In this document: in pieces, positions 42,842-51,695 of the stretch
How positions within the stretch are numbered: the stretch's first letter is position 1
Layout of the letters: each line of letters begins with the position of its first letter
Source of the DNA: Halobacteriales archaeon SW_5_70_135
GTDB lineage: Archaea > Halobacteriota > Halobacteria > Halobacteriales > SW-7-71-33
Assembly: GCA_003022865.1 (NCBI GenBank)
Contig: PXSK01000011.1
Span: forward strand, 1 to 60,220
DNA length: 60,220 bases
Reading direction: 5' to 3'
Notes under the pieces: model-generated
Told to the model about the DNA's origin: nothing
Database searches by the model: none
What the model saw: the letters and a program-made list of their open reading frames with translations, nothing else
Translations under genes and position numbers: made by a program

Positions 42842-43921
42842 ATGTGGTCGGACCGAGACGGGCGTGTGGCACGGATCTCGACGCCGCTGCCGCCCCGACT
42901 GGTGGACTGGACGGTGCTGGGAGCGGTGGTCGTCGCGGTCGGCTCGGGGGTCACGAGTCTCGTCGCCGGCCGGCCGGGCGACTGGTGGGTGTTCGCCGTC
43001 CACGGCGTCGCCGGTTTCGTGCTGCTCGTGGCGCTGTTCTGGAAGCTGCGCCGCGTGCGACCGCGAGTCACGGAGGCCTCGTGGACCCGGACGACGGTCG
43101 TCTCGATGGTGCTGACCGCGCTGGCACTCGGCGCCGTCGGGACCGGCGTCGCCTGGACGTTCGGCGCGAACGTCGACCTGGCGCTGTGGAACCTGCTGAA
43201 CCTGCACGTCCTGCTCGGCCTGCTCGTCGGACCGGTGTTGCTCGTCCACCTCCGCTCGCGCTTCCGCTGGCCGGCGCGAGCGGACTTCGAGGGGCGGCGC
43301 ACGGCGCTCGTCTACTCCGGGCTGGCGGTCGTCGGCGTCGGAGCGTGGGCGCTGCAACGCGCCGTCAACCGCCTGACCGGACTCGCCGGCGAGCGGCGCT
43401 TCACCGGCTCCCGCGACCGCGGACGGTTCGCGGGCAACGCCTTCCCGGTGACGTCGTGGATGGCCGACGACCCCGACCCCGTCGACGCCGAGGCGTGGGA
43501 GCTGCGCGTCGTCGGCGCCGTCGCGGAACCGTACGCCGCCGACTACGGGACGGTGAGCGACTACGACGACCGTCTCGACGCGACGCTCGACTGTACCTCC
43601 GGCTGGTACGCCCGCAGCGAGTGGGCGGGGGTCAGAGTCGGACGACTGCTGGAGGCGGCCGATGTCGCCGACGACGCCCGCTACGTCTCCTTCCGGTCGG
43701 TGACGGGCTACCGGTGGGCGCTGCCGGTCGAGGAGGCCCGCGACGCCCTGCTCGCAACGCGCGTCGACGGCGAGCGGCTGTCGGACGGCCACGGCTTTCC
43801 GCTGCGGCTGGTCGCCCCCGGCCGCCGAGGGTTCCAGTGGGTGAAGTGGGTCGAGACCGTCGAGGTGCGCCGCGACCCCGACCCCGGTCAGCTGGCGGCG
43901 ATCTTTCTGTCGTGGCTGTGA
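42842..43921 (+). CDS. Membrane-anchored molybdopterin (sulfite oxidase-type) oxidoreductase
   Basis: A 359-residue protein with two parts. Residues 20-175 form four predicted membrane helices with histidines at 54 (V-H-G-V-A-G-F), 122 (L-N-L-H-V-L-L-G) and 136 (L-V-H-L), placed like haem b ligands of cytochrome b561-type anchors. Residues 190-355 are an oxidoreductase molybdopterin-binding domain of the sulfite oxidase/YedY type, with the molybdenum-ligand Cys251 in T-L-D-C-T-S-G-W-Y and the substrate-cavity region S-V-T-G-Y-R-W. The two parts correspond to YedZ- and YedY-like functions fused in one chain. No Tat signal is visible. The ATG at 42842 is used. Confidence 0.82.
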   Translation: MWSDRDGRVARISTPLPPRLVDWTVLGAVVVAVGSGVTSLVAGRPGDWWVFAVHGVAGFVLLVALFWKLRRVRPRVTEASWTRTTVVSMVLTALALGAVGTGVAWTFGANVDLALWNLLNLHVLLGLLVGPVLLVHLRSRFRWPARADFEGRRTALVYSGLAVVGVGAWALQRAVNRLTGLAGERRFTGSRDRGRFAGNAFPVTSWMADDPDPVDAEAWELRVVGAVAEPYAADYGTVSDYDDRLDATLDCTSGWYARSEWAGVRVGRLLEAADVADDARYVSFRSVTGYRWALPVEEARDALLATRVDGERLSDGHGFPLRLVAPGRRGFQWVKWVETVEVRRDPDPGQLAAIFLSWL

Positions 43922-43953
43922 CCACTTTCACCAGTTCCGCCGAGATGGGTCCA

Positions 43954-43961
43954 TTTATATA
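43954..43961 (+). promoter_or_regulatory. TATA box of the PfkB-family gene
   Basis: TTTATATA lies 23-30 bases before the GTG start at 43984. It is a strong match to the archaeal TATA element. Confidence 0.65.
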
Positions 43962-43983
43962 CGGCGAGTGACCGGCGGGGAGC

Positions 43984-44973
43984 GTGTCACCGGAGCGCGA
44001 CGAGCATGTGGCCGGCGAGAGGGCGGACAGCGCCACCGCGGGGGCGCCACCGACGGTGGTCACCGTCGGCGGCGCGATGGTCGACCACCAGTACGCACTG
44101 TCGAACCTGCCGGAGCCGGACGGCGGCGCCTACGTCCGCGACGAGCGGGAGGGCTTCGGCGGCGTCGCGGCCAACGTCGCGAGCGCGCTCACCCGCCTGG
44201 GTCGCTCGACGGGGGTCGTCACGCGTCTGGGCGAGGACGACCGCGGCGACGCCGCCCTGGCGGACCTACGCGACCGGGGGATCGACACCGAGCGGGTGCG
44301 TCGCGGGCCGGAGCCGTCGACGTACTCGATGGTTCTCCGCGACGACGACGAGCGGATGGTCATCACCGGCGGGGAGTCCTGTGCGGCGCTGCGCCCGCGG
44401 ACGGGCGACCGGGAGTACCTCTCGCGGGCCGCGGCCGTCGCCGTCACCGCCTACGCGCCCGACGCGATGACCGCCGCCGTCGTCGAGGCCCGCGAGGACG
44501 GCGCCGTGACGCGATGCTCCTTCGACCTCTCGGGGCCGCTCGCCGAGCTGCGGGACCGCGGCACCGAACCCCGGACCGTCGACCGGGCGATCGCCGCCTG
44601 TGACCTCCTCGTGGCCGGCGAGGTCGCCCTGTCGGCGTACTGTGACCATCACGGCGCCGACGATCCGATCGCACTACTGCGCGAGCGGGGCGTCGAGCGG
44701 GCGGCGCTCACCCGCGGCGAGGAGGGTGCGACGCTTCTCACGCCCGAGGACACGGTCGACGTGGACGCGTTCGCGGTGGAGACGGTCGACCCCACCGGCG
44801 CGGGCGACGCCTTCCACGCCGGACTGGTGGACGCCTGGCTGCTCGACGGGCGACCGCCGCGGGAGGCGGGTCGCTTCGCCGCCGCCGTCGCCGCGCTGAA
44901 CTGCACGGGCGAGGGTGCCCGCGGCGGCCTGCCGACGCGGGCGGAGGCGGAAGCCCTGCCCGCCGACCGGTAG
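43984..44973 (+). CDS. PfkB family carbohydrate kinase
   Basis: A 329-residue ribokinase-like sugar or nucleoside kinase. The N-terminal G-G-A-M-V-D-H-Q-Y and G-G-V-A-A-N-V-A-S-A-L-T-R-L-G motifs bind substrate, and the C-terminal signature V-D-P-T-G-A-G-D-A-F-H-A-G contains the catalytic Asp and the anion hole. The GTG start at 43984 gives a 20-residue N-terminal extension. It converges with the BtpA-like gene. The specificity cannot be set by sequence alone; ribokinase or nucleoside kinase are the likeliest. Confidence 0.87.
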   Translation: MSPERDEHVAGERADSATAGAPPTVVTVGGAMVDHQYALSNLPEPDGGAYVRDEREGFGGVAANVASALTRLGRSTGVVTRLGEDDRGDAALADLRDRGIDTERVRRGPEPSTYSMVLRDDDERMVITGGESCAALRPRTGDREYLSRAAAVAVTAYAPDAMTAAVVEAREDGAVTRCSFDLSGPLAELRDRGTEPRTVDRAIAACDLLVAGEVALSAYCDHHGADDPIALLRERGVERAALTRGEEGATLLTPEDTVDVDAFAVETVDPTGAGDAFHAGLVDAWLLDGRPPREAGRFAAAVAALNCTGEGARGGLPTRAEAEALPADR

Positions 44974-44999
44974 CTGCGGTCGCCCGCCGACGCCGACCG

Positions 45000-45851
45000 T
45001 CAGCGTACCGCGTCGGCCGCGGCGACCAGTTCCCGCACCCGCTCGACGTCGACCGGCGCCGTCGTCTCGCCGCCCTCCTTCAACGCGGTGCCGACGACCG
45101 CGCCGTCCGCGACCGACAGCAGGTCGCCGACGCCGTCGGCGGTCACGCCGCTGCCGACGAACACCGGCACGTCGAGACCGAGACGGTCGCGGCGTTCGAC
45201 GGCCCGTTCGACCGCCTCGACCGGCGTCGCTCGACCGGTCCGTGTACCGGAGACGACCACGCCGTCCGCGAGTCCGCGCTCGGCGGACTCCGCCAGCGAC
45301 TCCGCCTGCCAGTCGCCCGCGGCCAGCGGCGCGGAGTGTTTCACGTTCACGTCCGCGAGCACGCGAACGCCGCCCCCGTCGCCGTCGGCGTCGCCCACCC
45401 CGGCGTCGATCCGCTCGCGCAGGCGAGTCGTCTCGTGGGCCTCGCCCTCCAGGACGCCCTGGTCGGCGACGCGGGCGCCGACGTGGACGTTCACCCGGCA
45501 GAACGCCGCGCCGGCCGCGGCGGCGACGGCGACCGCCGCGGGCCCGTCGTTACGGAGGACGTTCGCGCCCACGGGCAGGTCACAGGCGTCCCGGACCGTG
45601 CGGGCGAGGGCGGTCATCTCCGCGACGGTGTGTTTCGGCACGTTGTCGGGGTGGAAGGGGGCGTCGCCGAAGTTCTCGACCATCACGGCGTCGACGCCGC
45701 CGGCCGCCAGGCGCTCGGCGTCCCGCCGGGCGCGGTCGTGGAGGTGCTCGCGGCCTCCGTCGCGGTCGTACCGCGGCGCACCGGGCAGCGGCGGCAGGTG
45801 GACCATGCCGATCACCGGCGTCGCGGCGCCGAAGACTTCGCTGGTGTCCAT
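45000..45851 (-). CDS. BtpA/SgcQ family protein
   Basis: A 283-residue TIM-barrel protein of the BtpA family: V-I-G-M-V-H-L-P-P-L-P-G-A-P at the N-terminus, D-A-V-M-V-E-N-F-G-D, L-P-V-G-A-N-V-L-R-N-D, V-L-A-D-V-N-V-K-H-S and V-F-V-G-S-G-V-T near the end. Cyanobacterial BtpA stabilises photosystem I; archaeal members have been suggested to act in sugar or nucleoside metabolism. Here it is tail to tail with a PfkB kinase 27 bases away, which favours a carbohydrate-related role. Confidence 0.87.
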   Translation of the reverse strand: MDTSEVFGAATPVIGMVHLPPLPGAPRYDRDGGREHLHDRARRDAERLAAGGVDAVMVENFGDAPFHPDNVPKHTVAEMTALARTVRDACDLPVGANVLRNDGPAAVAVAAAAGAAFCRVNVHVGARVADQGVLEGEAHETTRLRERIDAGVGDADGDGGGVRVLADVNVKHSAPLAAGDWQAESLAESAERGLADGVVVSGTRTGRATPVEAVERAVERRDRLGLDVPVFVGSGVTADGVGDLLSVADGAVVGTALKEGGETTAPVDVERVRELVAAADAVR

Positions 45852-45899
45852 ACCTGCTGGAGGGGGGGCGACGGCTTAACGGGTGGTCTCTCGCCGGAG

Positions 45900-47216
45900 C
45901 TACTCGTACAGCGGGAACCGCTCGCAGAGGTCGTCGACGGTCGCCGAGACCTCCCGCTCGACGTCTTCCGGGAGGTCGCCGTCCTCGCCTGCGGCGTCGA
46001 CCACCCGGGCGACGGCGTCGGCGAGTTCGTGCGTCGCCGCCTCCTCGAAGCCCCGCGTGGTGACCGCGGGCGTGCCGACGCGGACGCCGCTCGTGACGAA
46101 GGGCGAGCGCGTCTCGCCGGGGACGGTGTTCTTATTGGCGATCAGGCCCACGCTTTCGAGGGCCCGCTCGGCGGCCTGGCCCGTCGTGTCGGGGTGTGAC
46201 TCGCGCAGGTCGAGAAGCACGAGATGGGTGTCGGTGCCGCCCGAGACCGGACTGAACCCGTGCTCCGCGAGGCGCTCGGCGAGTGCGGCGGCGTTGTCGA
46301 CGACCTGGTGAGCGTACTCGTCGAACGCCGGCCGTAGAGCCTCCTCGAAGCCGACGGCCTTGCCGGCGACGTTGTGCATCAGCGGGCCGCCCTGCCCGCC
46401 CGGGAACACCGACGAGTCGACGTCGTCGGCGTGCTCCTCGTCGCACATGACGATGCCGCCGCGGCCGGCGCGGACGGTCTTGTGCGTCGAGCCGGTGACG
46501 AAGTCTGCCACGCCGACCGGCGAGGGGTGGACGCCGGCGGCGACGAGCCCGGTGATGTGGGCGATGTCCGCGAGGTGGTAGGCGTCGACGGCGTCGGCGG
46601 CGGCCTGAATGCGCTCCCACTCGACCTGTCGCGGGTAGGCCGAAAAGCCCGAGACGACGACGTCGGGGTTGAACGCCTCGGCAGTCTCGCGGAGCCCGTC
46701 GTAGTCGATGTAGCCGGTGTCGGGGTCGACCTCGTAGGACTCGGTCTCGTACAGCTGTCCGGTGAAGTTCGCGGGGTGGCCGTGGCTCAGGTGGCCGCCG
46801 TGGTCCAGCGACAGCGACAGGATCCGGTCGCCGGGCTCCAGAACGGTGAGGTAGACGGCTTGGTTCGCCTGCGTGCCCGAATGCGGTTGCACGTTGACGT
46901 GGTCGGCGCCCCACAGCTCCTTCGCGCGCTCTCGGGCGAGCTCCTCGACGGTGTCGACGTGCTCGCAGCCGGCGTAGTAGCGCTTGCCGGGGTAGCCCTC
47001 GGCGTACTTGTTCGTGAACGTCGAACCCTGTGCCTGCAGGACCGCCTCGCTGGCGTGGTTCTCGCTGGCGATCAGTTCGAGCGTCGAGCGCTGGCGCTCC
47101 GTCTCCGCCCGCAGTGCGTCGGCGACGGCGGGGTCGACCGCACGCACCTCGTCGAGTGCGACCGCACCGTCGCGCTCGACGACTCCCTCTGTCGTGTCCT
47201 CCATGCCCGTTCCCAT
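45900..47216 (-). CDS. glyA: Serine hydroxymethyltransferase
   Basis: A 438-residue PLP enzyme interconverting serine and glycine with a one-carbon folate carrier. Typical features are L-I-A-S-E-N-H-A-S, K-Y-A-E-G-Y-P-G-K-R-Y-Y-A-G and the cofactor lysine motif V-T-G-S-T-H-K-T-V-R-A-G-R-G-G. Start at ATG 47216 (M-G-T-G-M-E-D), with a second ATG at 47204 four codons later. It diverges from the TbsP-like regulator across a strikingly A/T-rich spacer. It supplies one-carbon units, fitting the nearby purine formyltransferase. Confidence 0.94.
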   Translation of the reverse strand: MGTGMEDTTEGVVERDGAVALDEVRAVDPAVADALRAETERQRSTLELIASENHASEAVLQAQGSTFTNKYAEGYPGKRYYAGCEHVDTVEELARERAKELWGADHVNVQPHSGTQANQAVYLTVLEPGDRILSLSLDHGGHLSHGHPANFTGQLYETESYEVDPDTGYIDYDGLRETAEAFNPDVVVSGFSAYPRQVEWERIQAAADAVDAYHLADIAHITGLVAAGVHPSPVGVADFVTGSTHKTVRAGRGGIVMCDEEHADDVDSSVFPGGQGGPLMHNVAGKAVGFEEALRPAFDEYAHQVVDNAAALAERLAEHGFSPVSGGTDTHLVLLDLRESHPDTTGQAAERALESVGLIANKNTVPGETRSPFVTSGVRVGTPAVTTRGFEEAATHELADAVARVVDAAGEDGDLPEDVEREVSATVDDLCERFPLYE

Positions 47217-47316
47217 GTCGTTCACCTGGGGCAGGCGACTCAAAAGCGTGTTCGTCCCCGCGCGCTCCCTCGCCGCCGTCGTACCGCAGTACCGCGTTAT
47301 GCTCCCCGAGACCAGA

Positions 47317-47367
47317 AATATTAGGAAAAACATTAAATACTTGCATGTAAATGCTCTATTTAAGAGT
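47317..47367 (+). promoter_or_regulatory. A/T-rich promoter region of the TbsP-like gene
   Basis: The stretch from 47317 is over two thirds A/T in a GC-rich window. TTAAATA at 47333-47339 lies 29-35 bases before the ATG at 47368, and CTATTTAAGA at 47355-47364 directly precedes it. The second box may be an operator, since it would overlap the transcription start. A weaker TTTTGAG box at about 47240-47246 may serve glyA in the other direction. Confidence 0.5.
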
Positions 47368-48198
47368 ATGACATCGATGGAACCCGACCTGATAGACACC
47401 CGACTCGACGCGATCATCCGGAAGGCTCTGGACGAGAGCGAAGAACCGGTACTACTGATCGACCCCTCCGAGGAAGCGGTGACGCGGCTCGTGCGGGTCG
47501 CCGCCGACCGCGACGACGACCCGACGACGCGCGTACTCGCCGACCGGCGCGTGCTGAAGTCCGCGATGCAGGACTTCATCGTCGCCAGCAACGCCGCCGA
47601 CCTGATCGAGCAGGACCGCCTCGAACTCCGCACGCTCGACGAGGAGCCGGACAACTCCCTGCTCGTCACGCCGTCGTCGGTCGTCGCACTGGTGGAGACC
47701 GGCTCCGCCGTCGGCGGGCTCACCACCGACGACGACGAGTTCATCGAGGACGCCTACCGGACCTTCGGCGAGACGTTCGAGACCGTCGAGCCGTTCTCGA
47801 TGCGAACGCCGCCACTGTCACGAGTTCGAGAGACGCTCGCGGCCGACGTCGGCCACGAGACCGAGGCGGACTTCTCGGCGGTGCTCTCCTCGCTGGAGAC
47901 CGCCGGTGGCGACGGCGACGGCGACGGACTCGACGAGGTGACGGTCTCGCTGCTGGTCGCCGCGAAGAACGAGGTGCTGTTGTACGACATCTCCCGCTGG
48001 GGCGAGGAGGTCGGTATCGCCTCGAAGGCCACCTTCAGCCGGACGAAGACCAGCCTGGAGGACGCCGGGATCATCGACACCGAGAAGGTGCCGATCGACG
48101 TCGGTCGCCCCCGCCTGCGGCTGAAGCTCGGCGACGACCGTCTCGAGGACGCCGACGGACCGCAGCTGGCGACCGTCGCACAGAGCATTCTCTCCTGA
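47368..48198 (+). CDS. TbsP-type transcriptional regulator (DUF5821)
   Basis: A 276-residue haloarchaeal regulator. The N-terminal part shows V-L-A-D-R-R-V-L-K-S-A-M-Q-D-F-I-V-A-S-N-A-A-D and T-D-D-D-E-F-I-E-D-A; the C-terminal winged-helix part reads L-Y-D-I-S-R-W-G-E-E-V-G-I-A-S-K-A-T-F-S-R-T-K-T and K-V-P-I-D-V-G-R-P-R-L-R-L-K. These match the DUF5821/TbsP family; in Haloferax TbsP works with TrmB in controlling gapII. It diverges from glyA and may regulate itself or glyA through the shared A/T-rich region, which is inference. Confidence 0.85.
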   Translation: MTSMEPDLIDTRLDAIIRKALDESEEPVLLIDPSEEAVTRLVRVAADRDDDPTTRVLADRRVLKSAMQDFIVASNAADLIEQDRLELRTLDEEPDNSLLVTPSSVVALVETGSAVGGLTTDDDEFIEDAYRTFGETFETVEPFSMRTPPLSRVRETLAADVGHETEADFSAVLSSLETAGGDGDGDGLDEVTVSLLVAAKNEVLLYDISRWGEEVGIASKATFSRTKTSLEDAGIIDTEKVPIDVGRPRLRLKLGDDRLEDADGPQLATVAQSILS

Positions 48199-48236
48199 CC
48201 TGACCTGACTGCTCGTCTCCCGTCCCGGTCGACCGC

Positions 48237-48424
48237 TCACAGCACGAAGCTGTCGACGAACACCCGACCGTGATCAGCACCAAGACGGCGGCGATCGCCC
48301 CGACGGCCGCGAACAGCCAGAAGTGGCAGTCGAGTCTCCCCGTCGCCCGCTCCAGCTGCTCCGCCAGTGCCGTCCGGCTCAGGTCCGAGACGACGAAGGC
48401 TGCCCCCTCGCCCAGGACGACCAC
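48237..48424 (-). pseudogene. Small membrane protein, probable one-base frameshift
   Basis: From GTG 48424 the frame gives V-V-L-G-E-G-A-A-F-V-V-S-D-L-S-R-T-A-L, a cytoplasmic charged part, then a membrane span F-W-L-F-A-A-V-G-A-I-A-A-V-L-V-L-I-T-V-G. Just after this span, near 48264, the frame shifts: the natural continuation V-F-V-D-S-F-V-L-stop is in the other frame, ending at 48237. One base appears lost in a run of Cs. Read through, the product would be about 62 residues. The family is not recognised. It diverges from the YcaO gene. Confidence 0.45.
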
Positions 48425-48475
48425 GACCCCGGCGGCGACTGCGGGCTTTTTGTCGCCCGCGGGCGGAGACCGGCC

Positions 48476-50263
48476 GTGAGCGAGACACCAGACCTGCGGC
48501 TCGCGGGCGAGGGGCCGGCGGCCGCGGCCGTCGAAGCGGCTGTCGCGGACCTCGACGGCGGTCCCGAGACGGTGCGACGCGTGGACGCCGACGCGCTGGC
48601 CGGCGCGGACCTGGGCGTGGCGGTCGGCCGGATCGGCGGGGGGACGCTACCGACGACGACGACGGCCACCGACGCGGGGACGCCCGTCGTCGGCGTCGAG
48701 CTGGGCGGCGTCGGCGGGCGACCGGTCGCCGACGTCGACGCGGCCGCCCTCGGGCTCGGGGGCGTCTGCTACGACTGTATCCGGACCCGCGTCGCCGCGG
48801 CCGAACCGGAGACCGACGACGGCGGCGTCGACCCGGCGGCGGCGCGGTTCGCCGGCGCGGTCGCCGGCCGTGGCGTCGTCGCCCGCCTCCGTGACGAGGC
48901 GTCGCCGCTGTTCCCGACGGCGCCGGACGGCGCCCCGCTCGGCGGCGTGGTCGAGGTGCCCCACGCCTCGCGGCGGGTGCTGCCCGTGCCCGGCTGCGCC
49001 TGCGACGACGCCGCCCGCTTCGCGCCGGCGGCGTTCGAACTCGACGAGACGGACCGCGACCTGTCGGCGGCCGTCGAGCGCGCCGAACTCGCACTCGACG
49101 AGCGGGTCGGCCCCCTCTCGACGGTCGGCGAACTGGAGTCGTTTCCGGTGCCGTACTACATGACGACACTCGCCGAGACGGGCGCGCTGGGCGGCGCGAG
49201 CGCCCCGCGTCGGACCGGCGGTGCCGGCGCCGACTGGAATCGGGCGCTGATGCGGGCGCTGGGCGAGGGCCTGGAGCGGTACGCCGCCGCCGTCTACCGC
49301 GAGACCGACCTCCGCCGTGCGCCGCCGGCGACGCTGTCCGGGGCCGTCGGCCCGGACGCCTTCGTCCGCCCCGACGACGTCCCGGCGGTCGACCCCGAGG
49401 ACCCGATCGAGTGGGTCGGCGCGGTCGACTTGGCGGCGCGACTGACCGACGGGGACGGGACGGACCTGGTTCACCTGCCGGCGGAGGCGGCACTGTTCCC
49501 ACCGCCGACGGAGCGACAGTTCCGGCGGGTGACCACCGGGCTGGGACTCGGGAGCGACCCGGTCGGGGCGGTGCTGTCGGGGCTGACGGAGGCGATAGAG
49601 CGGGACGCGGCGATGCTGTCGTGGTACTCGACGTACGAGCCGCTGTCGCTGGCCGTCGAGGACGACACCTACGAGACGCTGGTCCGCCGGGCACGCTCGG
49701 AGGACCTGCGGGTGACGGCACTGCTGGTCACCGTCGACGTCGACGTGCCGGTGGTGACGGCGGCGGTCCACCGTGAGGAGTGGCCGCGCTTCGCCGTCGG
49801 CACGGACGCGGCCGTCGACCCGGCGACGGCCGCCCGGACGGCGCTGACCGAGGCGCTGCAGAACTGGACCGAACTGCGCTCGATGGGGCCGGAACGGGCC
49901 CGCGAGGAGCCGACCGCGATCGCCCGCTACGCCGACGACCCCGGTCCAGCGCGGCGACTGCTCGACGCCGACGGTCCCGTCCCCGCCGACTCGGTGGCCG
50001 ACGAGCCGCCGGCGTCGCGCCGGGCGGCGCTGTCGCGGCTGGTCGACCGCCTCGTGGCGGCGGACCTGCGGCCGTACGCCGTCCCGCTGACTCCCCGGGA
50101 CGTCGACCGGGTCGGCTTCACCGCCGTCCGCGTGCTCGTGCCGGGCGCGCAGCCGCTGTTCGTCGACGTCGACAGCCCCGTCTTCGGCGAGCGAGCGCGA
50201 CGTGTACCCGCCGAGTTGGGCTTCGAGCCGCGACCCGACCGGTCGGCACACCCCTACCCGTAG
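48476..50263 (+). CDS. YcaO cyclodehydratase with zinc-binding-like N-terminal domain
   Basis: A 595-residue protein. The C-terminal ~390 residues are a YcaO domain, an ATP-dependent enzyme that activates peptide backbone amides, with the conserved acidic helices A-L-M-R-A-L-G-E-G-L-E-R-Y-A, G-L-T-E-A-I-E-R-D-A and A-L-T-E-A-L-Q-N-W. The last residues are H-P-Y-P, like the Pro-rich tail that is part of the active site in azoline-forming YcaO proteins. The N-terminal ~190 residues resemble the partner cyclodehydratase (E1-like) domain, with zinc-type pairs C98-Y-D-C101 and C174-A-C176. This suggests a thiazole/oxazole peptide (TOMM) synthetase or a thioamidation enzyme. No dehydrogenase, TfuA or obvious precursor peptide is adjacent. 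GTG 48476 is the start. Confidence 0.83.
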   Translation: MSETPDLRLAGEGPAAAAVEAAVADLDGGPETVRRVDADALAGADLGVAVGRIGGGTLPTTTTATDAGTPVVGVELGGVGGRPVADVDAAALGLGGVCYDCIRTRVAAAEPETDDGGVDPAAARFAGAVAGRGVVARLRDEASPLFPTAPDGAPLGGVVEVPHASRRVLPVPGCACDDAARFAPAAFELDETDRDLSAAVERAELALDERVGPLSTVGELESFPVPYYMTTLAETGALGGASAPRRTGGAGADWNRALMRALGEGLERYAAAVYRETDLRRAPPATLSGAVGPDAFVRPDDVPAVDPEDPIEWVGAVDLAARLTDGDGTDLVHLPAEAALFPPPTERQFRRVTTGLGLGSDPVGAVLSGLTEAIERDAAMLSWYSTYEPLSLAVEDDTYETLVRRARSEDLRVTALLVTVDVDVPVVTAAVHREEWPRFAVGTDAAVDPATAARTALTEALQNWTELRSMGPERAREEPTAIARYADDPGPARRLLDADGPVPADSVADEPPASRRAALSRLVDRLVAADLRPYAVPLTPRDVDRVGFTAVRVLVPGAQPLFVDVDSPVFGERARRVPAELGFEPRPDRSAHPYP

Positions 50264-50353
50264 AGGGGTCCGGGCGGGTTGTCCGCTCGCCGTCGCCCTA
50301 GAGGCGGTGCGCTCCCGACCGTGCCCCCGGCGGTGGTCCCGGTCGTCGGCAGG

Positions 50354-51463
50354 TTAGACGCCAAAGGTGGCTCGGAGCATGTCCCGCGTGCCGGGGCCCA
50401 TGCCGACGGCGACGGCGCCGACCAGCAGCATGACGCTGAACCGCGGCGACTCCTCGATCACCGTCTCCTCGAAGATCCAGACAATGAGTACGGCGGCTCC
50501 GAGCTTGAGCGCGAGGAACGGCCAGGCGGTGCCGAAGACGTCGACGACGGCGGCGTTGACGGGGTGTTTCGGGCTGAGGTTCCGGGTCGCCGCCGGCACG
50601 AGTGTGGTGTACAGCTCCAGTCCGACCACGTTCGCGGCGCCGTCGACGGCCTGGCCGACGAGCACGAGCAGCCCCATGTATCCGGTGCCGGCGTTCAGCC
50701 TCGGGGCGAACCGCTCGATACCGAACCAGATGACGGCGACGGAGACGCCGGCGATGGCGAGCGTCACCAGCAGCACGACGGGATAGAACTGCACGGCCTC
50801 GGTGACGACCGCCATCACGGCGAGCAGGCCGACGGCGGCGACGGCGGCGAGCGCGCCGGCGGCGGCCAGCGGATACTCGAAGCCGTCGACACGGCCGGTG
50901 CGTTCGAGCCACAGCGAGACCAGCAGCGCCGCCAGCGCGACCGCCGCGACGGTGACGTAGATCAGCGGGCTGATCAGTAGCGTGTTCAACGGGTAGGAAA
51001 CGACGGCGCCGGCGCCCTCGATCGCCCGGTCGTTGGCGTCCTCGACGACCCTGAGCGCGCCGCCGAAGACCGCCATCGGGAACAGTCCGTAGAACAGCGC
51101 CCGGTGGCGCTCGATCTGCAGCCGGCGCAACAGGAGTGCGAGGCCGCCGATGGCGACCAGCACGAGCACGACGTAGCCCACCTCGCTGACGACGGTGTAG
51201 CCGGGGAAGGCGACCGTCTCGGGGGCCGACCCGCAGGCGCCGGCGGTCCGCCCGAGCGTCGGGGCGCCGTCCTCCAGCCAGGCACAGCGAGCGGCGTGGG
51301 CGTCGGCGTACACCGGTCCCCAGAAGTACTTCCAGACGAACCGGTCGTACACCGTCCCCGGGAAGGCGAGCGCGCCGACGACCAGAGCGGCGACCCCGGC
51401 GAGCACCCCACCGACCCAGGCGCGCTCGGGGTCGACGTCCACGCGGTCACGGACGGCTGCCAT
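50354..51463 (-). CDS. DUF63 family membrane protein
   Basis: A 369-residue integral membrane protein of the archaeal DUF63 family, with about nine hydrophobic helices and an N-terminal Y-D-R-F-V-W-K-Y-F-W-G-P-V-Y-A-D-A segment facing outside or near the membrane. Conserved family parts include Y-T-V-V-S-E-V-G-Y, L-R-V-V-E-D-A-N-D-R, G-Q-A-V-D-G-A-A-N-V-V-G and R-N-L-S-P-K-H-P-V-N. No activity has been assigned to the family to my knowledge. It converges with the YcaO gene, which is probably unrelated. Confidence 0.88.
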   Translation of the reverse strand: MAAVRDRVDVDPERAWVGGVLAGVAALVVGALAFPGTVYDRFVWKYFWGPVYADAHAARCAWLEDGAPTLGRTAGACGSAPETVAFPGYTVVSEVGYVVLVLVAIGGLALLLRRLQIERHRALFYGLFPMAVFGGALRVVEDANDRAIEGAGAVVSYPLNTLLISPLIYVTVAAVALAALLVSLWLERTGRVDGFEYPLAAAGALAAVAAVGLLAVMAVVTEAVQFYPVVLLVTLAIAGVSVAVIWFGIERFAPRLNAGTGYMGLLVLVGQAVDGAANVVGLELYTTLVPAATRNLSPKHPVNAAVVDVFGTAWPFLALKLGAAVLIVWIFEETVIEESPRFSVMLLVGAVAVGMGPGTRDMLRATFGV

Positions 51464-51652
51464 ACCCCAACGGCGAGGACCGGCCAGTTTCAGCGTTCCG
51501 GTCTCGCCCGCCGCGTGTGCGCGACCAGACGTACGAACGGTATGAACGATACGTTACAGACGCGTCCGCGAAGACCCATCGGCGGACTGATGTTCCCTCG
51601 ACGTCGCTCGCCGGAAGGCGACGGAGTACGGCGACGATCACGGGGATCAGCA

Positions 51653-51661
51653 TGTTTATTA
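51653..51661 (+). promoter_or_regulatory. TATA-like box of the PadR remnant
   Basis: TGTTTATTA sits about 35-43 bases before the ATG at 51696, so the damaged gene may still be transcribed. Confidence 0.45.
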
Positions 51662-51695
51662 CAATGCGACAGTAACCCTGAAGGGGACATACCCG

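Noticed and set aside
48476-51463. YcaO and DUF63 as one peptide-modification operon
   Set aside because: They are on opposite strands (convergent) and DUF63 is a conserved archaeal family found without YcaO.
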